Source: Paraflavitalea soli (GTDB lineage Bacteria > Bacteroidota > Bacteroidia > Chitinophagales > Chitinophagaceae). Taken from it: a stretch of DNA of 64,000 bases. Position numbers and translations under genes: made by a program. The stretch is taken from positions 5,212,546 through 5,276,545 of the forward strand of contig NZ_CP032157.1 of NCBI RefSeq assembly GCF_003555545.1, given 5' to 3'. A model generated the notes under the pieces. That model saw only the letters and a list, made by a program, of their open reading frames with translations, ran no database searches and had not been told where the DNA came from. This document shows positions 35,224 to 42,792 of the stretch, piece by piece (the stretch's first letter is position 1; each line of letters begins with the position of its first letter).

Positions 35224-36582
35224 TTATTCGTTTTTATAGACTACCCCGTCTTTCATTACGAATTTCATCTTCCCCATGGCTTGTACATCTTTGATGGGAT
35301 CACCTTCTACGGCGACGATATCGGCCAGTTTACCTTTTTCGATACTGCCTATCACCTCACTCATGCCCAGCAGGTCGGCAGCGGCTACGGTGGCGGACTG
35401 GATGGTTTCCATCACGGGCATGCCTGCTTCATTCATGTACACAAATTCAAGCCAGTTCTTACCATGCATGTACACACCGGCATCGGTACCGAAGGCGATC
35501 TTTACGCCGGCTTTGTAAGCCTTGCCGAAAGTGGATTGTATTTTAGGTCCGATGGCCAGGGCCTTGGGCGTAACCAGATCAGGATAGTAACCAGGCTTCT
35601 TAGCTGAGTCGCCTACTGATTTACCAGCTGTAATGGTGGGTACATAATAAGTACCGTTCTGCTTCATGAGGGCCATCACTTCCTCATCCATATAGGTACC
35701 ATGCTCAATGCTGTTGACACCTGCTTTCACGGCACGCTTCATGGCCTCGGCGCCATGGCAATGGGCTGCTACTTTGAAACCATAATCCTTGGCAGTAGAT
35801 ACGATGGCTTTAATTTCTTCTTCGGTGAACTGTGGGTTTTCGCCGCTCTTGGCTACGCTCAATACACCACCGGAAGCGGTGATCTTGATGAGGTCGGAGC
35901 CATCTTTGTAGCGTTGGCGCACGGCCTGCATGCATTCAGAAGGGCCATTAGCTACACCTGCTTCAGGACCGGGATTGCCCATCAGGTCTTTGCGGTAACC
36001 ATTGGTAGGATCGGCATGACCACCGGTGGTAGCAATGGATTTGCCGGCAGTGATCACGCGCGGGCCTTCAATGAGCTTTTTATTAATGGCATTGCGCAGG
36101 GAAATATTAACGCCTGTACCGCCCAGGTCGCGCACGGTAGTGAATCCAATGGCCAGGGTGCGCTTTGCAAATACGACAGATTGAAAAGCGTAATCGGCCT
36201 GGTTGAAAATAAAACGCTGCATGTACTGGTTGGGGCTTGTCTCATCTTCCAGGTGCACGTGGCAGTCAATTAAGCCGGGCATCACGGTCTTATCTTTCAG
36301 GTCGATGACCTTATCAGTACCTGCTGCTTTGGTATAACCCGCCTGCACATCAGTGATCTTATTGCCTTCGATGATGATGGAGTATTGTGAAAGGACCTGC
36401 CCTTTGGCAACATCGATCAGTTTACCACAGTGGAGGATGGTACGCTGGGCCAATAAAGCAACAGGAGTTACGAGGATCAGTAACAGGAAGAAAAGAGACT
36501 TCGACAAGCTCAGCCTGACAGAATTCAGGATGACATGGCTCGGTCTGACAGGGCTCAGGACGGCATTAACAGGTTTTCTCAT
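35224..36582 (-). CDS. Secreted amidohydrolase family protein
   Basis: The protein has 452 residues from the ATG at 36582. The hydrophobic signal core (FFLLLILVTPVALLAQ) lies unusually far in, at about residues 30-45, because the preceding bases contain a dispersed repeat. The metal HxH is in MPGLIDCHVHLED (about 105). Further His residues lie in KVAAHCHGAEAM (about 265) and SIEHGTYMD (about 285), the metal Asp is in IAFGTDAGVYMHG (about 375), and GKLADIVAVEGDP closes the small domain. An earlier start at 36696 would read through the peroxiredoxin terminator and is rejected. It resembles Xaa-Pro dipeptidase-like amidohydrolases. Confidence 0.87.
   Translation of the reverse strand: MRKPVNAVLSPVRPSHVILNSVRLSLSKSLFFLLLILVTPVALLAQRTILHCGKLIDVAKGQVLSQYSIIIEGNKITDVQAGYTKAAGTDKVIDLKDKTVMPGLIDCHVHLEDETSPNQYMQRFIFNQADYAFQSVVFAKRTLAIGFTTVRDLGGTGVNISLRNAINKKLIEGPRVITAGKSIATTGGHADPTNGYRKDLMGNPGPEAGVANGPSECMQAVRQRYKDGSDLIKITASGGVLSVAKSGENPQFTEEEIKAIVSTAKDYGFKVAAHCHGAEAMKRAVKAGVNSIEHGTYMDEEVMALMKQNGTYYVPTITAGKSVGDSAKKPGYYPDLVTPKALAIGPKIQSTFGKAYKAGVKIAFGTDAGVYMHGKNWLEFVYMNEAGMPVMETIQSATVAAADLLGMSEVIGSIEKGKLADIVAVEGDPIKDVQAMGKMKFVMKDGVVYKNE
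36499..36518. repeat. Dispersed repeat core inside the amidohydrolase signal region
   Basis: CTTCGACAAGCTCAGCCTGA followed by CA is the same core seen at 36687, 42529, 58845 and 60407. Here it is translated as part of the protein's N-terminus (SVRLSLSK on the coding strand). Confidence 0.75.
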
Positions 36583-36631
36583 GCAGGTTAATTTACAGTA
36601 AGATATTCTGAAAAGGGGGAAAAACAAAAAA

Positions 36632-36653
36632 CCTTCCCGCAAAAGCGGGAAGG
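36632..36653 (-). terminator. Rho-independent terminator of the peroxiredoxin gene
   Basis: CCTTCCCGC (36632-36640) and GCGGGAAGG (36645-36653) form a perfect 9-base stem with an AAAA loop. On the minus strand a T6 run follows. Confidence 0.88.
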
Positions 36654-36686
36654 CTATATAAAGTTTAACTGACAAAATCCAAAAAG

Positions 36687-36708
36687 GCTTCGACAAGCTC
36701 AGCCTGAC
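36687..36708. repeat. Dispersed repeat core between peroxiredoxin and its terminator
   Basis: TTCGACAAGCTCAGCCTGAC lies in the 3' untranslated region of the peroxiredoxin gene. A flanking CTGACA/TTGTCAG pair could form a weak outer stem. Confidence 0.7.
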
Positions 36709-36736
36709 ATTTCTTGTCAGAAATCACCACTAAAAA

Positions 36737-37378
36737 CTATTTGTCGAGGTTGGGCTGTGGCGTATAACGCAGGTAAGGTTTTACCACTTGCACACCCTTC
36801 GGGAATTTCTTGATAGCATCTTCGGTAGAAACTGCAGGCACCACGATCACATCTTCGCCATGTTTCCAATCGGCTGGTGTAGCTACGCTGTAATCAGCAG
36901 TCAACTGTAATGATTCTATTACACGCAATACTTCAAAGAAATTTCTTCCGGTAGAAGCAGGGTAAGTAATAGTCAGCTTTACTTTCTTATCGGGTCCGAT
37001 CACAAACAGTGAACGAACGGTTACTGTTGCGGAAGCATTGGGGTGGATCATGTCGTACAGGGTCGCTACGTTGCGATCTGTATCGGCGATGATGGGGAAG
37101 CCCACGCTACAGTTTTGAGTTTCGTTTATATCATTAACCCAGCTGTTGTGGTGATCCAGTGTATCAACACTAACAGCCAGTACTTTTACATTGCGTTTTT
37201 CGAATTCACCCTGCAATAAAGCGGTCTTACCCAATTCAGTTGTACACACAGGAGTGAAGTCGGCGGGGTGTGAAAACAGGATGCCCCAGCTATCACCCAG
37301 GAACTCGTAGAAGTCGATATCGCCAACAGTCGTTTTCGCTTGGAAATTTGGAGCGATGTCTCCCAATCTTAAACTCAT
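36737..37378 (-). CDS. 1-Cys peroxiredoxin (AhpC/TSA, Prx6-type)
   Basis: The protein has 213 residues from the ATG at 37378; a TTG two codons earlier lies inside the -7 box. The peroxidatic Cys is in HPADFTPVCTTELG (about residue 45), with the conserved Thr and Arg of the family. No resolving Cys is seen in the usual C-terminal place, and the long C-terminal region (KKFPKGVQVVKPYLRYTPQP) is typical of Prx6-type enzymes. It reduces peroxides in the cytoplasm. Confidence 0.93.
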   Translation of the reverse strand: MSLRLGDIAPNFQAKTTVGDIDFYEFLGDSWGILFSHPADFTPVCTTELGKTALLQGEFEKRNVKVLAVSVDTLDHHNSWVNDINETQNCSVGFPIIADTDRNVATLYDMIHPNASATVTVRSLFVIGPDKKVKLTITYPASTGRNFFEVLRVIESLQLTADYSVATPADWKHGEDVIVVPAVSTEDAIKKFPKGVQVVKPYLRYTPQPNLDK

Positions 37379-37381
37379 ATA

Positions 37382-37389
37382 CAAAGATA
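37382..37389 (-). promoter_or_regulatory. -7 box of the peroxiredoxin gene
   Basis: On the minus strand TATCTTTG matches TAnnTTTG and ends three bases before the ATG at 37378. This is the closest spacing in the window. Confidence 0.6.
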
Positions 37390-37740
37390 TTTATGGTTAA
37401 AAAAATCCGTGGACAGACTACGAAGATACATGTTCCCTACTTAACGAGTAGACTAAATTGTTAAATTTATCTTATGTCAGTCACCAATTTCCCTTTTGCA
37501 ATAGTATTGCCGTTTTGCATCATTGTAACGAGCAAGAGACCTACGGGGTTACGCTAATTGTGCGCACATCTTCCTACTTTCTATTTTGCCAATGTGTCCT
37601 AGAGGGGCTGAGGCAGGTAATCCATTGATAATGTACGGGTAATCGCCGGCTGATCTTCTCTGAAGGTCCCCTGTACGTTCTCTGAAGGTTCTCTGTAGGT
37701 TCTCTGTAGCTATTGTCATATATAATTAACAAATAATATA
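37390..37740. other. Gene-free region between DNA polymerase IV and peroxiredoxin
   Basis: No coding potential is seen. The only structure is the 11-base tandem array at 37655-37709; the rest shows no clear promoter or hairpin. Confidence 0.5.
37655..37709. repeat. Five 11-base tandem repeats
   Basis: The units are CTTCTCTGAAG, GTCCCCTGTAC, GTTCTCTGAAG, GTTCTCTGTAG and GTTCTCTGTAG. The last two are identical. They lie 32 bases beyond the end of the DNA polymerase IV gene. Like the array at 22345-22377, the period is 11 and most units begin with GTTC. Confidence 0.8.
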
Positions 37741-38886
37741 TTATTTACCAGTAGCCTTGGTAATAGCATATTTCCCAAAACGGTTTTTCACGTCATCAAT
37801 GGCTTTGTAGAGCCCATTTTTCTTTTCGGTATCGGTGAAGAGGTTGGTTTGTACGGCCTCATCGGTTAGCTCGCTGAGCCTTACGCCCAGGAGGCGTACG
37901 GGGTGGCCTTTTCGCCAGAGCTTGTGGAACAATTCTTTAGCCTTGGGAATCAGCTCATCATCATAAAAAGTGTAGGGAATGCTGGTTTGTTTGGAGGTGG
38001 TCTCAAAATCGGGGTAGCGGATCTTGACGGTGATGCATCCGGAGGTTTTGTTATCCTGCCGCAGTTCATAGGCCACGCGTTCTGTCATGTGTACCAGTTC
38101 GGTCATGATCTGGTTGACATCTGTGAGGTTTTCTTCAAATGTATTTTCGGTGGAGATGGATTTGGCTTCATGGTAGGGTGTTACCTCACCATGGTGAATG
38201 CCCTGTGACTTATTCCAGAGTTCAATACCATATTTCCCCAGGCGTTTTTCCAGCATGTCGGGCGATTGCTCGCTCAGGTCGCGGATGGTGAATATGCCAA
38301 GGGCTTTGAGGTTTTCATAGGTGTGTTCGCCCACGCCGGGTATTTTATTGACAGTGAGGGGGGCCAGGTATTCTTTTTCCTTTCCAAAAGGTATGTGGAG
38401 GTAGCCATTGGGCTTGGCCTGGTCGGTGGCTATCTTGGCGACCATCTTATTGGAAGCAAGGGCAAAAGAAATGGGTAATCCTGTTTTGTCGATGATCTCC
38501 TGCCGCAGGTCGATGGTCCACTGATAGGGCTGGAAGTATTTTTCCATCCCGGTGAGGTCGAGGTAGAACTCATCGATGGAGGCTTTTTCAAACAAGGGGG
38601 CTTTTTCGGCAATGATATTGGTAACGATGCGGGAATATTTGCTGTAGTCGCTCCGGCTGTTGTTGGTTACAATGGCCTGGGGGCAGAGGCGCAGGGCGGT
38701 TTTCATGGGCATGGCGGAATGGATACCAAATTTCCGGGCCTCATAACTGCAGGCTGCCACCACCCCTCTCTCCCGCCCTCCTACGAGGAGGGGCTTCCCC
38801 TTGAGGGAAGGGTTGTTGAGGCACTCTACGGATACGAAGAATGCATCGAGGTCGAAATGGGCTATGATGCGTTGTTGAGCGGCCAT
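37741..38886 (-). CDS. dinB: DNA polymerase IV (Y-family)
   Basis: The protein has 381 residues. HFDLDAFFVSVECLNN (about residue 10) holds the first catalytic Asp and steric-gate region, YEARKFGIHSAMP (about 49) is the fingers motif and KASIDEFYLDLTGM (about 101) holds the second catalytic acidic pair. The helix-hairpin-helix KIPGVGEHTYENLKALG is near 187, and the little-finger domain completes the C-terminus. It performs translesion synthesis. The C-terminus lacks a recognisable beta-clamp motif, and I cannot judge whether that is real. Confidence 0.95.
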   Translation of the reverse strand: MAAQQRIIAHFDLDAFFVSVECLNNPSLKGKPLLVGGRERGVVAACSYEARKFGIHSAMPMKTALRLCPQAIVTNNSRSDYSKYSRIVTNIIAEKAPLFEKASIDEFYLDLTGMEKYFQPYQWTIDLRQEIIDKTGLPISFALASNKMVAKIATDQAKPNGYLHIPFGKEKEYLAPLTVNKIPGVGEHTYENLKALGIFTIRDLSEQSPDMLEKRLGKYGIELWNKSQGIHHGEVTPYHEAKSISTENTFEENLTDVNQIMTELVHMTERVAYELRQDNKTSGCITVKIRYPDFETTSKQTSIPYTFYDDELIPKAKELFHKLWRKGHPVRLLGVRLSELTDEAVQTNLFTDTEKKNGLYKAIDDVKNRFGKYAITKATGK

Positions 38887-38916
38887 GAATGCGAAGGTAC
38901 GAAGAAGGGGGAAGCT

Positions 38917-39021
38917 GCTAGCTTTTAGGTATTAGCCTTTAGGCATTAGCTGTTAGCTCCTAGGAGTTAGCTGTTAGCGACACAGCAATCGCTAAAGGCT
39001 AATACCTAACGGCTAATAGCT
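38917..39021. repeat. TTAGC-rich dispersed repeat, copy 2
   Basis: The left half (GCTTTTAGGTATTAGCC and relatives) is complementary to the right half (GCTAATACCTAACGGCTAAT), with further TTAGCTCC/GGAGTTAGC pairing in between. The whole 105-base unit can fold into a long stem. It lies between the divergent dinB and Crp-like genes. Confidence 0.7.
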
Positions 39022-39039
39022 TTTTTATATTTTTACTCC

Positions 39040-39627
39040 ATGGAGCAGGAACTGGCTTTGCTACGGAAACAAATTTTTGCCTTACATCCTTTATCGGAGG
39101 AAGAGTGGGCGGATTTTTCGGCTATCTGGCAGCCGGTCCAATACAAACGCAAAACGATCCTTACGACGGCCGGAGAAACGGAACGATACCTGTACTTTGT
39201 GACGGAAGGGGTGCAGCGGGCTTTTTATATTGATGACAAACATCCCGAAGCCACGGTGGTATTTAGTTATGCGCCCTCCTTTTCGGGCATCGTCGATTCT
39301 TTTCTTACACAGCAACCTTCGCGTTATTTCCTGGAAACATTAACGACCAGTAAGATGCTGCGCACCTCCTATCAGCAGGTGCAGCAACTGATGGACAAAT
39401 ACCACAATATTGAACGCTGGGTACGGTTGTCGGTATCCTGGGTAATGATGGGTTTGTTGGAAAGGCAGATCGAATTGCTAAGCTACAGTGCGGAAGAGAA
39501 ATTCCGGATCTTACTAAAGCGCAGCCCGCATGTGCTGCAACTGATACCACATAAATACCTGGCTTCCTATATGGGTATAGATGCCAGTACTTTCAGTAAG
39601 CTGATGGCGAGTGTGAAGATAAGTTGA
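39040..39627 (+). CDS. Crp/Fnr-family transcriptional regulator
   Basis: The protein has 195 residues. The N-terminal cyclic-nucleotide-binding-like barrel (about 25-115) includes KRKTILTTAGETERYLYFVT. A long helix follows and then a C-terminal helix-turn-helix (about 160-190, IPHKYLASYMGIDASTFSKL). The Glu and Arg that contact cAMP are not evident, as is common in Bacteroidota members. No ligand or target can be named. The ATG at 39040 is next to the repeat at 38917-39021, so its promoter probably lies at the edge of that repeat. Confidence 0.85.
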   Translation: MEQELALLRKQIFALHPLSEEEWADFSAIWQPVQYKRKTILTTAGETERYLYFVTEGVQRAFYIDDKHPEATVVFSYAPSFSGIVDSFLTQQPSRYFLETLTTSKMLRTSYQQVQQLMDKYHNIERWVRLSVSWVMMGLLERQIELLSYSAEEKFRILLKRSPHVLQLIPHKYLASYMGIDASTFSKLMASVKIS

Positions 39628-39771
39628 CCAGTTAAAAAGGGGGTGGTTGAAAAGGGGGCCTCTTAAGCAGGCATTATTGCACTTCATGTACGGAATTGGT
39701 TATTTCGTCCGATTTTAGAATTTTCCTTTGACAGCTCTTCAGTAGCATTGACCCCTAAATATATTTCCCTG

Positions 39772-40470
39772 ATGACCCGATTTATTACCTGCTGCTTTTG
39801 CCTGTTAACCGTTATGGCTTCCTGGGCTCAAAATACGACGCATATTGGTGCTGAGGTAGCCTATTCAAATGATTTCTTCAAGATCAGCGACCCGGCTGGC
39901 CGTCTTACGCAGCCGGATATCAACAGCGCGCTATGGGGTGTAAATATCCGCCGCACCTTTAACAAGAAAGTATTCCTGGAAACGGGTATTTATGCGCGGG
40001 CCTATAAAGTGGGACTGGCCTTTGACCATGAGTTTGGTTCAAGCGGTACGGACCGTACGGGTTACCTGGTACCACTGCGTGCAGGTATCCGGCTACCGAT
40101 CCTGAAGGGGGCCGTGACGCTTTGCCCTGTTGCAGGCGTCACCTTTGGCGTTACAGATGAAGGGTATGGGGGCAAAGTGGAGGGTACACGTCAATGGGAT
40201 GGTGTGGAAACGATCCGGTATTCCTATACGGTGCAATACCCTTCGCAGGTATTTGCACTATTCCAGGCAGGGGCAGGTATCGATATACGGCTTTGGCCCA
40301 AAACTTTACTCTGCCTTAGTACAAATTTTTATGGAGGCATCAGCAAGATCATGATGCAACGCATTGAATATGTAGCGGGCGCCGGCATGCCCAATAAAGC
40401 TACGCAACATACGAATGGAGGATTTTATACGGTAGGGGTTGGGTTTAAGTATGAGGTGAATTGGTTTTAA
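39772..40470 (+). CDS. Exported outer-membrane beta-barrel-like protein
   Basis: The protein has 232 residues from the ATG at 39772; a TTG at 39748 is less likely. A signal peptide ends near ASWAQN (about residue 21). The rest is short alternating beta segments with Gly/aromatic patterning (HIGAEVAYSNDFFK, FLETGIYARAYKVGL, GFYTVGVGFKYEVNWF), ending in an aromatic residue, as in OmpA-like barrels. No domain name can be assigned with certainty. Confidence 0.65.
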   Translation: MTRFITCCFCLLTVMASWAQNTTHIGAEVAYSNDFFKISDPAGRLTQPDINSALWGVNIRRTFNKKVFLETGIYARAYKVGLAFDHEFGSSGTDRTGYLVPLRAGIRLPILKGAVTLCPVAGVTFGVTDEGYGGKVEGTRQWDGVETIRYSYTVQYPSQVFALFQAGAGIDIRLWPKTLLCLSTNFYGGISKIMMQRIEYVAGAGMPNKATQHTNGGFYTVGVGFKYEVNWF

Positions 40471-40473
40471 AAA

Positions 40474-40520
40474 TGAGCTGCGAGCTTTGAGCTACGAGCT
40501 GCGAGCCATTTGCCTCGATA
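40474..40520. repeat. GAGCTACGAGCTGCGAGCC dispersed repeat, copy 2
   Basis: GAGCTGCGAGCTTTGAGCTA and CGAGCTGCGAGCCATTTGCC resemble 34971-35013. It is intergenic, just after the barrel gene. Confidence 0.6.
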
Positions 40521-40562
40521 AAAATCTTGGCGAATACCAAGAATTATGAAAAGGGGGGCTGG

Positions 40563-40570
40563 TAGTTTTG
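40563..40570 (+). promoter_or_regulatory. -7 box of the second DinB-fold gene
   Basis: TAGTTTTG matches TAnnTTTG and lies 21 bases before the ATG at 40592. A TTG at 40568 lies inside this box and so is not the start codon. Confidence 0.6.
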
Positions 40571-40591
40571 TGGTATCAAAAAAGTATAGCC

Positions 40592-41200
40592 ATGAAAAAT
40601 ATGCAAAGTGGACAGTTACTGGATCAACTGGAATCAGATACGAAACAGATCATTCTCACGCTGCACTACCTGCTGCAGGAAGATCCGGGGATATTGCTGC
40701 AACAACCAGCAAGCGGTAAATGGAGTGTAGCGCAGGTCATTGAACACCTAAACTCGTATGGGCGCTATTACCTTCCGCTGATGCAGCAAGGTTTGAATGA
40801 CAACACGTTTGCTGCAAATGCCTCTTTTACGCCGGGCTGGCTGGGCAATTATTTTACCAAGTCGATGCTGCCCAAAGAGAATGGGCAAATTGCGAATAAG
40901 ATGCAATCGCCCAAAGATCACCGGCCTTCACCGGATGTGGATAGCCTTACTGTACTGAATGAATTTATGGCGCAGGAAAAACTACTGCTCGATCTTCTTC
41001 AGCAAGCACGCAGCAATGATCTCAATAAGATCAGGATACCTATATCCATTGCGAAGTTCATTAAACTGAAGCTGGGTGACACCTTCCGGTTCCTAATAGC
41101 GCATCATCAGCGGCATTTTGTGCAAGTGGCCAACACACTGGAAGCTGTAAGAGGTAACCATGGCTATACTTTCCCTGCTCCTGACTTCACAGCGCGATGA
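40592..41200 (+). CDS. DinB-fold protein
   Basis: The protein has 202 residues from the ATG at 40592. The motif QQPASGKWSVAQVIEHLNSY (about residues 37-56) carries the first His, and FLIAHHQRHFVQVANTLEA (about 170-188) carries the later His residues of the DinB_2-type metal site. It is distinct from the protein at 28174 but of the same fold. Function is unknown; it probably is a small metal-dependent enzyme. Confidence 0.8.
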   Translation: MKNMQSGQLLDQLESDTKQIILTLHYLLQEDPGILLQQPASGKWSVAQVIEHLNSYGRYYLPLMQQGLNDNTFAANASFTPGWLGNYFTKSMLPKENGQIANKMQSPKDHRPSPDVDSLTVLNEFMAQEKLLLDLLQQARSNDLNKIRIPISIAKFIKLKLGDTFRFLIAHHQRHFVQVANTLEAVRGNHGYTFPAPDFTAR

Positions 41201-41214
41201 ACCATCTTAGTATC

Positions 41215-42402
41215 TTAGTGCTGATCGTAAATTCCCAACCATTTGAGGGGAGACCAGGTATCTCCTATTGTAGTTTCCAATATTTCACCGGTAGCGTGTT
41301 CAAAATTATCGCTGTTGCTTAGCAGGATAACGGAGAGTCCTTTATCAGGATAGTTGACGCAATAATTCTGCCAGCCATCGGCATGGCCTGTATGGAAAAA
41401 GGCTTTCCCATGCGGTGTTTTAAATAAGCCCCATCCAAGGCCCCAGGATAACTGAATATTGCTGAATTCGCCTTTTTCAGTCAAGCTATCGCGCAAAGGT
41501 CCAAAACCTCTTTTACTGGTCACTTTGATCTGGGGAGTGAACATTTCTTTATACAGTTTAGCGGACAGTCCTTTTTTATTCAGCACATCGCTGACAAATA
41601 AGCTATAGTCGGTGGCTGTGGTAACCATGGAACCGGCTCCCCTTGCACTGACACGTTTCTCAGCACCGAGTACTTTGCCATCTTTATCGTGGCCTACAGC
41701 ATAATCGGCATCAAATTCCTTTTGCCATACCATGGCGGTATTTTTCATGCCGAGGGGATCATAGATGTATTCCTTGCACAAGGATTGCAGGTCTTTGCCA
41801 GTATGCTCTTCTACTATAAAACCCAGCAGGTTCATGCCTTCATTGGAATAATACATGGCTTTGCCTGGCTCGTTTATCAGGGTGAGTGTTTTGCCATCAC
41901 CAACGAAGTACCGTAATACAGGCAAGCCTGAACTGTGACTTAACAACATCCGTGCAGTGATCTTTTTAAAGTTGGGCTCTTTATCGAGGTCTTGCCATTT
42001 CTCATAAGCGGCAATGGGCTTGCTCAGATAAGTATATACAGGTTTATCGAGATCGAACATGCCTTTATCAACCAGTTTCAGAAACAGGTAAGAGAATAGT
42101 GGTTTTGTCAGAGAAGCTGCATAAGATATGGTACCATCAGAGAACTGCTCACCGGTTGATGCATTCTTGACGCCGAAGTAATTACGATAAATAATTACCT
42201 GATTTTTCATAACTACCACTGAAAGGCCGGTGATCTTCTGTGCGTCTACAATGGCTTTGAGTTTTTTGGTCAACACTTCACCGCTGGTAGTTGAATGTCC
42301 ATCCAGTTTGGGAACTTCTTCCTGGTTGGGAGCAAATCCTGTCAATGAAAGGGTCATGCCAAGCAGTAGTATAACGAGGGTTTTCATTTTATCTATTTTC
42401 AT
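41215..42402 (-). CDS. Serine hydrolase, class C beta-lactamase-like
   Basis: The protein has 395 residues from the ATG at 42402; the ATG at 42387 is also possible. A signal peptide ends near LTGFAPN. The catalytic SxxK is SLTK in YAASLTKPLFSYLF (about residue 95), the YxN is YYSNEGMNLLG (about 183) and the HxG-type motif is FFHTGHADGW (about 350). These are the three motifs of penicillin-binding-protein-like esterases and peptidases. It is probably a periplasmic peptidase or esterase; resistance cannot be inferred. Confidence 0.88.
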   Translation of the reverse strand: MKIDKMKTLVILLLGMTLSLTGFAPNQEEVPKLDGHSTTSGEVLTKKLKAIVDAQKITGLSVVVMKNQVIIYRNYFGVKNASTGEQFSDGTISYAASLTKPLFSYLFLKLVDKGMFDLDKPVYTYLSKPIAAYEKWQDLDKEPNFKKITARMLLSHSSGLPVLRYFVGDGKTLTLINEPGKAMYYSNEGMNLLGFIVEEHTGKDLQSLCKEYIYDPLGMKNTAMVWQKEFDADYAVGHDKDGKVLGAEKRVSARGAGSMVTTATDYSLFVSDVLNKKGLSAKLYKEMFTPQIKVTSKRGFGPLRDSLTEKGEFSNIQLSWGLGWGLFKTPHGKAFFHTGHADGWQNYCVNYPDKGLSVILLSNSDNFEHATGEILETTIGDTWSPLKWLGIYDQH

Positions 42403-42527
42403 ACCATTGGTTAAAAAGCGTGCCATAGTTATGCGCTATTGATATTGAGGGTTTTATAACCGAAAAGGTAATAAGGTGTTCGTTTACGTACAGTAGTTGT
42501 TTTGTTTTGGTACAATTATGATTGAAG

Positions 42528-42570
42528 GCTTCGACAAGCTCAGCCCCGCTAAGGCGGGGTAAACTCTGAC
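42528..42570. repeat. Dispersed repeat core with hairpin
   Basis: GGCTTCGACAAGCTCAGC is followed by CCCCGC TAAG GCGGGG, which forms a 6-base stem, and then a CTCTGACA end. It is a variant copy of the family at 36687, 45289, 58845 and 60407. Confidence 0.65.
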
Positions 42571-42717
42571 AACTCTTATTGCATTCTGCGGCTTTTGCTG
42601 TATGTTGGTTGTCGTTTTCATCTGTTTGATTTATGACCCAAAACAAAAACATTGGGCGCATGGGTGCTGGCAGGTTTCCACTACCCGGGATGAATTTTCT
42701 ACATAATTTCACAGGCT

Positions 42718-42788
42718 TGATTACGTCGAAAGAAAGGGTGATTACATCGAAGGAGGTGATTATTTGGGATCAGGCTATTTTATCCTTG
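42718..42788 (+). promoter_or_regulatory. Direct repeats and promoter of the LytS/LytTR operon
   Basis: TGATTACGTCGAA (42718-42730) and TGATTACATCGAA (42739-42751) differ at one base and are spaced 21 bases apart. A partial third copy TGATTAT begins at 42757. LytTR proteins are known to bind pairs of direct repeats with about this spacing. TATCCTTG (42781-42788) is a one-mismatch -7 box four bases before the ATG. The arrangement suggests autoregulation. Confidence 0.6.
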
Positions 42789-42792
42789 CAGC

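Larger units (their letters stand above)
42403..42792. other. Divergent region upstream of the LytS/LytTR operon
   Basis: No gene is supported. It holds a dispersed-repeat core with an added CCCCGC/GCGGGG hairpin (42528-42570), direct repeats for a possible regulator (42718-42763) and a near-consensus -7 box (42781-42788). Confidence 0.55.

Noticed and set aside
16706-39021. TTAGC repeats considered as a CRISPR array
   Set aside because: Units are not separated by unique spacers of equal length, copies are kilobases apart, and no cas gene is present.
42389-42712. 107-codon frame spanning the start of the serine hydrolase gene
   Set aside because: Part of it is a translation of the dispersed repeat (the GAELVEAF phrase), a common source of false proteins.
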